21,887 nt of DNA from JAJPHF01 sp035293805 (GTDB lineage: Bacteria > Chloroflexota > UBA6077 > JAJPHF01). The notes under the pieces are model-generated. The model ran no database searches. It saw nothing but the letters and a program-made list of their open reading frames with translations, and was not told the origin of the DNA. Shown here in pieces: positions 16,067 through 21,887 of this stretch. The translations under genes and the position numbers were made by a program. How positions within the stretch are numbered: the first letter of the stretch is position 1; every line of letters begins with the position of its first letter. The DNA is taken from contig DATGMD010000033.1 of the NCBI GenBank assembly GCA_035293805.1, positions 1-21,887 on the forward strand, in the 5' to 3' direction.

Positions 16067-16106
16067 ATCAAAACTATTTGATTGCTGACGAATGGCGGCG
16101 TATACT
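16067..16106 (+). promoter_or_regulatory. Promoter with overlapping palindromic operator for the MFS transporter
   Basis: TTGATT (16078-16083), a 17-bp spacer and TATACT (16101-16106) form a good promoter, with transcription expected near 16113. The inverted repeat ATCAAA-ACTA-TTTGAT (16067-16082) overlaps the -35 and looks like a small operator. Confidence 0.6.
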
Positions 16107-16154
16107 CGCTCGGGGGGGCCGCACGCCGCCGCGGCCGTCCGCCGAGGAGGTATC

Positions 16155-17759
16155 ATGCGACGACCCGCCGGCGATCCGGCTACCCCGCGCCCCTCGCGCC
16201 CGAGCGCAGCGCGCCTCGCGCCGCCGTCCAAGTGGCTCACGCTAACCGCCGCCTGCTTCGGCTTGATGATGCTGTACGTCGACCTGTTCATCGTCAACGT
16301 GGCCCTGCCCGCCATTGGGCAGGATCTCCAGGCGCCTGCCAGCCTGACCTCGTGGACCATCGCGGGGTACGCGCTGATGATCGGCGTCCTGCCGATGGGC
16401 GCCGGGCGCTTGGCCGACCTGTGGGGCCAGCGCCGAGTATATCTGGCTGGGCTGGCGCTGTTCACCGTCGCCTCGCTCGCCTGTGGTCTGGCGCCGTCGA
16501 TCGCCCTGCTGATCGCCTGCCGCGTGGCGCAAGGGGTGGGCGCGGCGATCATGACGCCCAGCACGCTCGCCATCGTCACCCGCGCCTTCCCGCCGGCGCA
16601 GCGCGGCCTGGCGATCGGCATCTACAGCAGCGTCTCGGGGATCGGACTGGTGGCCGGGCCGGTGCTCGGGGGGCTGCTCGTACAGCTCGACAGCTGGCGC
16701 TGGGTCTTCTTCGTCAACGTGCCGCTGGGCATCCTGGCTATCGGCTTGACAACGTTGGCGGTGCCGGAAGCGCGGGACGAGACCGTGGCGGCAGTGGACT
16801 GGCTCGGGCTGGCTTTGCTGTCCGCCGGCCTGTTCGGGCTGCTGTTCGCGCTCACCCACCTGACCGAGCGGGGCAGCCAGCCGGTCGCGCTCGCCAGCGC
16901 GCTGCTGAGCGGCGCTGCCCTGGTCGCCTTCGTCTGGGTGGAGCAGCACGTGGCCTGGCCGCTGGTCGATCTCGCGCTCCTGCGCCGGCGGCCGTTCGTG
17001 ATGGCCTGCCTCAGCTTCTTTCTCTTCGCCGCGGCCCTGTTCGGCTCGCAGCCGTACTGGAGCCTGTTCATGCAGAACTACTGGGGCTTCTCGCCCCTGG
17101 CGGGCGGCCTGGCGTTTCTGCCGTCGACGGCCCTGATCGCGGCGCTCACCCCGGTCGCGGGCGTGCTCGGCCAGCGGGCGGGCACGCGGCTGCGACTCGT
17201 GGCGGCGAGCGGCATCTGTGCGCTCGGCCTGAGCTTCCTCTACGTCTGTGTCTACGTGACCTGGAGTGGCGCCGCGAGCAGCTACACCGCCGGGCTGCTG
17301 CCCGCGCTGGTGCTGCGCGGCGTGGGGATCCCGCTGGTCGCGGCCTGCACGTCGCTCGCCGTGATGAACGCCGTGCCGGTCGAGAAAGCGGGGCTGGCGG
17401 CCGGCACCCTCGGCATGGCGCGCAACGTCGGGACGGCGGCCGGCGTGGCGCTCCTCGGCGCCGCGTTCGCTGCCCACGTCGACGCGGTGATCGCGCCGCC
17501 CCAGGCCGCCCTGGCGCCGCTCGACCTGGCCGCGCTGCGGGTCGCCGCGGCGCAGTTCATCGCCGCTGGCGATGGCGCGGGGCGCACGCTCGCCGAGGCG
17601 GCCATCCTGGGCGGCTTCGCTCGCCTTGCCCTGCTCTGCGCGCTGCTCTGCGGCGCCGCGATGGGGGCCGCGCTCCTCTCGCGCGACCGTCGGGAGGATA
17701 GCCTGCCAATCCAGGCCGCGGCGGTGGCAGCCAGCGTGTCCCGCCCCGCCGACGGGTGA
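16155..17759 (+). CDS. DHA2-family (14-helix) MFS drug efflux transporter
   Basis: This 534-residue proton-driven exporter is of the EmrB/QacA type. The first helix has LYVDLFIVNVALPAIGQDLQ, with the acidic residue and NVALP of DHA2 proteins. Motif A is GRLADLWGQRRVYLAG, motif B is in CRVAQGVGAAIMTPS, and the antiporter motif C is SGIGLVAGPVLGG. The remaining helices give a 14-segment pattern, ending in a hydrophilic tail. The ATG at 16155 is preceded by GAGGAGG four bases upstream; the frame is open to 16092 without a site. It is divergent from the CGNR regulator and probably repressed or activated through the palindrome at its -35. The exported compounds cannot be read from the sequence. 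Confidence 0.88.
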   Translation: MRRPAGDPATPRPSRPSAARLAPPSKWLTLTAACFGLMMLYVDLFIVNVALPAIGQDLQAPASLTSWTIAGYALMIGVLPMGAGRLADLWGQRRVYLAGLALFTVASLACGLAPSIALLIACRVAQGVGAAIMTPSTLAIVTRAFPPAQRGLAIGIYSSVSGIGLVAGPVLGGLLVQLDSWRWVFFVNVPLGILAIGLTTLAVPEARDETVAAVDWLGLALLSAGLFGLLFALTHLTERGSQPVALASALLSGAALVAFVWVEQHVAWPLVDLALLRRRPFVMACLSFFLFAAALFGSQPYWSLFMQNYWGFSPLAGGLAFLPSTALIAALTPVAGVLGQRAGTRLRLVAASGICALGLSFLYVCVYVTWSGAASSYTAGLLPALVLRGVGIPLVAACTSLAVMNAVPVEKAGLAAGTLGMARNVGTAAGVALLGAAFAAHVDAVIAPPQAALAPLDLAALRVAAAQFIAAGDGAGRTLAEAAILGGFARLALLCALLCGAAMGAALLSRDRREDSLPIQAAAVAASVSRPADG

Positions 17760-17771
17760 TCGCCGGCCGGC

Positions 17772-17794
17772 GGGCGCCGCGAAGCGCGGCGCCC
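17772..17794. terminator. GC-rich hairpin between convergent genes
   Basis: Arms GGGCGCCGCG and CGCGGCGCCC with an AAG loop lie between the MFS stop at 17759 and the convergent glycosyltransferase-like gene ending at 17821. No T-tract is present. Confidence 0.5.
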
Positions 17795-17820
17795 AGCGGG
17801 AGCGTCCGTGCCGGCGGCGC

Positions 17821-19704
17821 TCAGTCGCCGCGGACGAAGACCGCCGCGCCGGGGCCGTCGTAGACGCGCTGGTAGCGCGGGTCCGCGGCCAGGCTCGCGC
17901 GCAGGACCGCGCAGCAGTCGTCGTCCGCCGCGCCGGGGACGAACTGCACGACCGGCCGCTTCGCCACGTAGACGTGGCTGAACGGCGTGCCGCTCGCCGC
18001 GCGCCAGGCCTCCAGACAGTCGGCCGTCTGGCGCGCGCAGGCCTGGAGCGCGTCGTAGCGCGTCGTCTGTGCGCGGAAGGCGCCGCCGCCCAGCCATTCA
18101 TACCCCTGCACCGTCGCCACGCTGACGCGGTCGGTGAGCGCGGGGAACCACTCGGACGAGCGGTCGCCGGCCCAGCGGTCGCCCGTCACCACGGCGAAGC
18201 GGCTGGTGGGCGGCGTGCCCTGCGCGATCCAGGCCATCGCTGCGCGCTCGTCGGCGCCAAGCGCGCCGAGCGGGCCGGTCAGGCCCAGCGCGGCGCCCGC
18301 TGTTGCGTAGGTCAGGAGAAAGACGACCGCGCCGCCCAGTAGGAGCGGGCGCCAGCGGCGGTCGGCCGCGCAGAGCGCGGCCGATCGGACCGCCTTCGGC
18401 CCAGCGGCAGCGGGCGGGCGCGGCTCGGTCGTCGCGGCGGCAGGCGCGCACCCGCCGCCAGGTGATGCCGACCGCCCGCGCTCCGCCCCGAGCGCCCGGT
18501 CACGGCCCGCCCCGAGGGCCAGCGGCACGAGCCCCTGAGCCATGCCGACGCCCGCCAGGAGGCCGAGCGGCACGCTGCCGATGGTGAGCGCGCTGCGCGG
18601 CCCGAGCAGGAACACGGTGGCCAGCCAGACGGGCAGCAGCCAGCGGCGCTCGCGCAGGCAGACGAGCGCGCCCACGAGCGCGAGCGCGCCGAGCAGCGGG
18701 AACGCCGGCTCGTCGCTGATCGTCAGCTTGAGCAGGCTGGCCAGGCCGAGCAGCGTCCAGCCGCTGCTGCCGGCCGCGAGCAGCGGCCCGGGGCCGTGGC
18801 GCGCGAGCACGGTGGCCCACCAGGGCGCCGTGAGCAGCGCCACCCCGAGCGCCACCAGTACCGAGGCGGCGGTCCCGTGCCGCGTGCGGCCCCAGGCGAG
18901 CCAGAACAGCGCGGCGCTGTAGGCGAGGAACCAGGCGATCTCGGGGTGGCTCAGCACGGTCGCGGCGGCGAACAGCGTCGTCAGCGCGAGCGGCGCGGCG
19001 CCGGAGCTGCGGCCTCGACGGCCGCGGGCGGGCACGAGACCCGCCCCTACGAGAAGCCGCGCAGCAGCAAAGTGGGTCGCCACGGGACGCCGCGCAGCAG
19101 CGGAGTCGGGCGCCGCGGGACGCCGGGCGCCAGTAGCATCGTCGGTTTGCGGTAGTGCGGCTTCCCCCGGCGTACTCTGGGTCGTCTGGGCCTGGCCGAC
19201 CTCGGCGTAGAGGCGGTGGGCCTGCCAGAGCGCCAGCACGGCGAACAGCAGCCCCGGCGCGCGCGTGACGCCGCCGCCCATCAGCAGCCACTCGAAGCTG
19301 CGCGGCAGCAGCGCGAACGCCACGACGGCGCACGCGGCCGCGCGCGGGCCTAGCAGCCGACTCGCCAGCGCAAAGAAGGCGGGAATCAGCAGCAGGCAGC
19401 AGAGCAGCGGCCAGCCCCGGAACACGGCGAGCAGCGACCAGGGCATGAGGGTCGCGGCGAGGCCCGCCACGTAGAAGCCGAGCGGCGGGTAGGCGAAGGG
19501 CAGGGCGGCGGCGTTGTAGGTGGTGGTCGCGGGCAGCGCGTAGCCGTTCCGCTGCAGGTCGCGCGTCATGACGTAGAACAGCCCGCCGTCGTGGAGCGGA
19601 AAGGCCGCGGCGAGCACGTAGCCCAGCCGCACGGCGGCGCCGAGCAGGAGCGCCGCGCCGAGCCCGAGGAGCGGGATGCGCCTCGCCGGGGCCGGGCTCG
19701 GCAC
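17821..19704 (-). CDS. GT-C-type multi-pass membrane glycosyltransferase-like protein with inserted repeats
   Basis: This 627-residue protein has about 12 hydrophobic helices. The first loop has FPLHDGGLFYVM with Asp39, the acidic position of GT-C enzymes, followed by ALPFAYPPLGFYVAGLA, so it is probably a lipid-linked-sugar-dependent glycosyltransferase of unknown product. The C-terminal soluble part is aromatic-poor and ends near YDGPGAAVFVRGD. The GTG at 19704 is chosen over the 735-codon open frame because AGAGGA lies upstream and a -10-like TAGAAT sits at 19737-19742. Residues of about 145-231 form a low-complexity cytosolic-type insert. It includes an 11-residue tandem duplication (about 194-216) and VGAGLVPARGRRG (217-231), which is translated palindromic repeat DNA. 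A second Ala/Pro/Arg-rich stretch lies around residues 400-430. Confidence 0.72.
   Translation of the reverse strand: MPSPAPARRIPLLGLGAALLLGAAVRLGYVLAAAFPLHDGGLFYVMTRDLQRNGYALPATTTYNAAALPFAYPPLGFYVAGLAATLMPWSLLAVFRGWPLLCCLLLIPAFFALASRLLGPRAAACAVVAFALLPRSFEWLLMGGGVTRAPGLLFAVLALWQAHRLYAEVGQAQTTQSTPGEAALPQTDDATGARRPAAPDSAAARRPVATHFAAARLLVGAGLVPARGRRGRSSGAAPLALTTLFAAATVLSHPEIAWFLAYSAALFWLAWGRTRHGTAASVLVALGVALLTAPWWATVLARHGPGPLLAAGSSGWTLLGLASLLKLTISDEPAFPLLGALALVGALVCLRERRWLLPVWLATVFLLGPRSALTIGSVPLGLLAGVGMAQGLVPLALGAGRDRALGAERGRSASPGGGCAPAAATTEPRPPAAAGPKAVRSAALCAADRRWRPLLLGGAVVFLLTYATAGAALGLTGPLGALGADERAAMAWIAQGTPPTSRFAVVTGDRWAGDRSSEWFPALTDRVSVATVQGYEWLGGGAFRAQTTRYDALQACARQTADCLEAWRAASGTPFSHVYVAKRPVVQFVPGAADDDCCAVLRASLAADPRYQRVYDGPGAAVFVRGD
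19011..19054 (-). repeat. Palindromic repeat, copy C, inside a coding sequence
   Basis: On the minus strand this reads CGTAGGGGCGGGTCTCGTGC and continues as CCGCCCGCGGCCGTC, almost base for base the same as the copy at 14109. It lies in frame in the gene at 17821-19704 and is translated as VGAGLVPARGRRG. The outer arms of the composite form are absent. Confidence 0.78.
19058..19123 (-). repeat. Two tandem 33-bp units in the GT-C gene
   Basis: Units 19058-19090 and 19091-19123 each begin CGCGCAGCAGC and end CGGGACGC. They encode two 11-residue copies of the form RP(A/V)A(P/T)(D/H)(S/F)AAAR. They directly adjoin the palindromic repeat at 19011-19054. Confidence 0.8.
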
Positions 19705-19736
19705 GGTCGTCGTCCTCTCGCGCGTGCAGTCGCCGT

Positions 19737-19742
19737 ATTCTA
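19737..19742 (-). promoter_or_regulatory. -10 element for the GT-C gene
   Basis: The minus strand reads TAGAAT, placing transcription near 19730, 26 nt before the GTG at 19704. No clear -35 is seen. It supports the short start over the longer open frame. Confidence 0.4.
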
Positions 19743-19931
19743 CCCGGGGACCGCCCGTGGGCGCGCAAACGGGGCGCTCCGACACGGACCGGTCCGCCGG
19801 CACGGGGTGTCCGCCGGGTTCTTGCGGCTCATGGTAGCGGCGTGCTCGATCGCGTCCGCGGACCCGCCGGCAGGTGCGCCAGTTTAGCCGAGGAACGGTC
19901 AAACGATGCTCCTTGACCGGGTGGGTAAACG
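19743..19931. other. Intergenic stretch without a recognised feature
   Basis: Together with the repeat that follows it, this makes up the gap between the GT-C gene and the transposase. No gene, RNA or repeat was recognised. The minus-strand frame through it is open but low in complexity and has no ribosome site. Confidence 0.5.
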
Positions 19932-20107
19932 CTAGAGCCGTTTGCGCGCCAGGTGAGCGGCCAGCGTGTCGTAGGGGCGGCTCTCGTGGCCGCCCGCGGC
20001 CTGTGGCGCGGAATACTGCGAGCGCCACTGCCGCCGCCCCGATGTCAGCTGACCGCTCAATCTCGCTGCAAACCGCTGTAGGCCGGGCGCGGGTTTGCGC
20101 GTGCTAG
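19932..20107. repeat. Composite palindromic repeat, copy D
   Basis: This 176-bp element is bounded by CTAG on both sides. The outer arms are TGAGCGGCCAGCG (19954-19966) and AGCTGACCGCTCA (20047-20059). The inner palindrome begins GTAGGGGCGGCTCTC at 19971. It is the longer relative of the element at 8967-9084, differing by extra central sequence. Its right CTAG overlaps the stop codon of the IS110 transposase. Confidence 0.78.
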
Positions 20108-21429
20108 TCGGGCGCGGAAGGCCGCATCGTGTGCCCCGTACGATACTCCCCGGTGCTCCGCGGCGGGCTGGGCCGGCGGGGGGGTGCCCCGGGCCGGGCG
20201 CGGGCGGCGGGCGACCCTATCTTCCTTGTCAAGCCGGGATCGGGACGGCCGGAGTACGGTCCTGGAAGGAATAGGGACGCGTGCTTGAGCATCGCATGGA
20301 GCACATCGACGCGGCGGCGGGCCAGGCAGAGCACGGCCTGGTTGTGCCCCTTGCCTTCCGCCCGTTTGCGATCGTAGTAGGCCCGGGAGGGCGGATGCCG
20401 CAAGCTCGCGAACGCGGCCAAGAACAGCGCGTTCTTGAGCCGATGATTGCCGTGCCGACTGGCGACGTTCCCCCGCAGCGAGGTCCCGGATTGGCGGGGC
20501 GTGGGGCCCAGGCCCGCGTACGCGGCGAGCTGGGCCGCGGTCGGGAAGCGGGCGATGTCACCGATCTCCACGGCGATGCGCGCCCCGAGGCGGGGGCCGA
20601 TGCCCGGCAGGCTCTGGCGGATCGCCGCCTCGGGGAGGGCGAAAAAAGCCTGTTCGATCTCCTGCTCCAATGCCCGGCGGCGGGTCAGCACGCGGGCGAG
20701 CTGCTCCGCCAACTCCGCAATCACCCGCGCGGCGACGGCGCTGCCGGGAACGTCGACCGTCTGCGTCGCCGCGGCCTGGACCACGCGCGTCGCCCAGGTG
20801 TCAGCGTGACGGACCTGCTGCGCGGCCAGGACGCGGCGCACGCGGGCCGCCCCCGCCCGGCGCAGCGCCGGCGCGCTCGGGTACTTCTGCAGCACGGCCC
20901 GGAAGCCGAGGCTATCCAGCCGCTCGTCGAGCGTGCGCTCCAACGCGGGCCAGTGCGTGGCGAGCAAGGCCCGCAGGCGATTGCCCAGCCGATTGGCGTC
21001 GGCGCGCAGATCGGCGTCGTAGCCGCACAACAACTCCAGCTGGGCGCGGGCGTCGGCCGTCTCCTGCAGCCAGACGATCCGCCCCGGAGGGGCGCGCGCG
21101 ACAGCGGCGAGCACGAACGCGTCTTTGGGGTCGGTCTTGCCCGCGCCCGCGTAGAAGTCCCGTGCGCGGGCCATCGCGAGGCCATGCAGATAGCCAATGG
21201 GTACAGCCGCGCCCCAGCACAATTGCAGCAGCAGCGCCGCCCCACCGGGTTGATCGGCCACCACGGCCGCCGCCTGCTCCTGCGCCCAGCTCACCAGGGT
21301 GCGCAACGCCGCCTGGTCGTTGGCCACCGCCGTGCGGTAGATCGCAGTCCCCGCCCGGTCGACGGCGACCGCATAGTGCGCAGCCTTCCCAATATCGACG
21401 CCGAGATAGATCGCGCTGGCGGCACTCAC
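20104..21429 (-). mobile_element. IS110-family transposase (bridge-RNA-guided recombinase)
   Basis: This 441-residue protein has the N-terminal RuvC-like DEDD domain and the C-terminal Transposase_20 domain. Asp12 (GVDIGK), Asp59 (VVADQPGG, where Glu is more usual), Asp100 and Asp103 (KTDPKDAFVLA) form the acidic set. A coiled central part follows. The C-terminal domain begins SLPGIGPRLGARIAVEIGDI and contains the RQSGTS motif, whose Ser is the presumed nucleophile, then RHGNHRLKNALFLAAF. The GTG at 21429 fits the usual MS...YLGVDIGK opening. The last 50 or so residues are Pro/Arg-rich and may read past the original stop into flanking DNA. Elements of this family are guided by a structured RNA from their non-coding end; the candidate lies just upstream at 21430-21600. 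Confidence 0.9.
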
Positions 21430-21600
21430 AACTTGCCTTCGACACAGACTCGAGCCCTGGGTGGGTCGCCCGCATCCACGTTACACGCGCCAGGAGGGCA
21501 CGGCCCTATCCCGCGATAGCGAGCCACCGGGCGCGTGCGGGGGCAACACCCCCCGGGCCACGGCTGGCAGGGAGCCTAGGCCATGCCGCACGCGCCGGCT
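21430..21600 (-). ncRNA. Candidate IS110 bridge-RNA region (left end)
   Basis: About 170 bp of non-coding DNA lie directly upstream of the transposase, the position and length expected for bridge RNA in the IS110 group. On the minus strand it has compact stems: GGGGG-TGTTG-CCCCC and CTATC-GCGG-GATAG. The two programmable loops and the element core cannot be defined without a homologous copy or an empty site. Confidence 0.45.
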
Positions 21601-21601
21601 C

Positions 21602-21630
21602 GGGTATGAGTCCCGGCAAGTGTGTATATG
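21602..21630. repeat. Candidate terminal inverted repeat of the IS256-family element
   Basis: The segment beginning GGGTATGAGTCCCGGCAAG and running to TGTGTATATG lies 28 bp after the stop of the IS256-type remnant. It resembles ends of that family (a GGGAC-type tip and an ACACA tract). The other end is outside the window, so it cannot be confirmed. Confidence 0.35.
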
Positions 21631-21657
21631 CCTAGCGGGCGATCCTCGGTGGTACCG

Positions 21658-21887
21658 TTAGCGGGCGGTGGGCAGCTCGGGGAGTGGCTCCCCAGCCGGC
21701 GGGTAGAGCTTCGCCAGCGACTCCGCGCTGAAGTAGCGGCGGCAGCCCCTGCCACTCGTCGTGCTGCTCGGCCAGCACCGCGCCGACCAAACGCATCACC
21801 ACCGTGCTGTTGGGGAAGATGCCCACCACGTCGGTGCGCCGCTTGATCTCCTTGTTCAGCCGCTCCAGCGGGTTGTGGGACCAGCTC
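21658..21887 (-). pseudogene. C-terminal part of an IS256-family (mutator) transposase, frameshifted
   Basis: Reading from the window edge on the minus strand gives SWSHNPLERLNKEIKRRTDV and VGIFPNSTVVMRLVGAVLAE, then QHDEWQ. This is the typical C-terminal end of IS256/mutator transposases and includes the conserved Glu region. After a GGGG run (21746-21749) the family sequence continues in another frame as CRRYFSAESLAKLYPPAGEP and ends at TAA (21660-21658). A one-base shift therefore separates the two halves. The rest of the gene lies beyond the window. It could be a decayed copy or a sequencing error. Confidence 0.8.

Noticed and set aside
16242..18101. Long minus-strand open frame of 619 codons
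   Set aside because: It lies opposite the clear MFS gene, is rich in Arg/Gln/Gly/His as expected of a GC-rich shadow, and has no recognisable domain.
19058..19123. CRISPR-like repeats
   Set aside because: The units are directly adjacent with no spacers and are translated in frame, so this is a tandem duplication.
20281..21519. Plus-strand open frame of 412 codons
   Set aside because: It is the antisense shadow of the IS110 transposase and has no family signature.

Overview
The window is GC-rich bacterial DNA with many GTG starts, purine-rich Shine-Dalgarno sites and polytopic GT-C-type membrane glycosyltransferases. Its dispersed palindromic repeat of the type GTAGGGGCGGGTCTCGTGCCC, its uncoupled gene arrangement and the style of its proteins suggest Chloroflexota (Thermomicrobia or a relative). 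That placement is an inference, because no rRNA or marker gene is present.

Layout. 1-5.3 kb: a truncated VOC-family dioxygenase-like gene (-) diverges from an aldo/keto reductase (+). A FIST-domain sensor gene followed by a lipoprotein substrate-binding protein (-) diverges from an alpha/beta hydrolase (+). 5.35-6.67 kb: an OxlT-like oxalate/formate-family transporter (-). 7.2-10.4 kb: two convergent multi-pass membrane glycosyltransferase-like genes (GT-C type and GT87), with a composite palindromic repeat between them. 10.5-11.4 kb: a well-delimited transcription unit for an unusual protein, an Flp-type (type IVb) pilin head fused to a peptidase S74 (endosialidase intramolecular chaperone) domain. 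It has a near-consensus promoter, a long leader and a terminator-like hairpin. 11.5-15.2 kb: a three-gene operon (gamma/delta fusion, alpha, beta) of a thiamine-diphosphate 2-oxoacid:ferredoxin oxidoreductase whose active-site residues match oxalate oxidoreductase. 15.3-17.8 kb: a CGNR/ABATE regulator (-) diverges from a DHA2 drug-efflux-type MFS transporter (+). 17.8-19.7 kb: a GT-C membrane protein (-) carrying an in-frame palindromic repeat and an 11-residue tandem duplication. 19.9-21.9 kb: another composite repeat, an IS110-family (bridge-RNA type) transposase with its non-coding left end, and the frameshifted 3' end of an IS256-family transposase.

How the parts may work together. The OxlT-like carrier and the oxalate oxidoreductase-like operon together suggest oxalate uptake and its oxidation to CO2 with reduction of ferredoxin. 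The operon has a sigma70-like promoter with a TGGTC-G-GACCA palindrome at +1, the classic GntR/FadR operator shape. The most unusual item is the pilin-S74 fusion: it keeps both the prepilin-peptidase site and the Ser-Asp...Lys self-cleavage motif, so it may be a self-processing, chaperone-assembled pilin. Four promoters in the first 5 kb share an extended -10 element, TGCTA(G/C)A(A/C/G)T.
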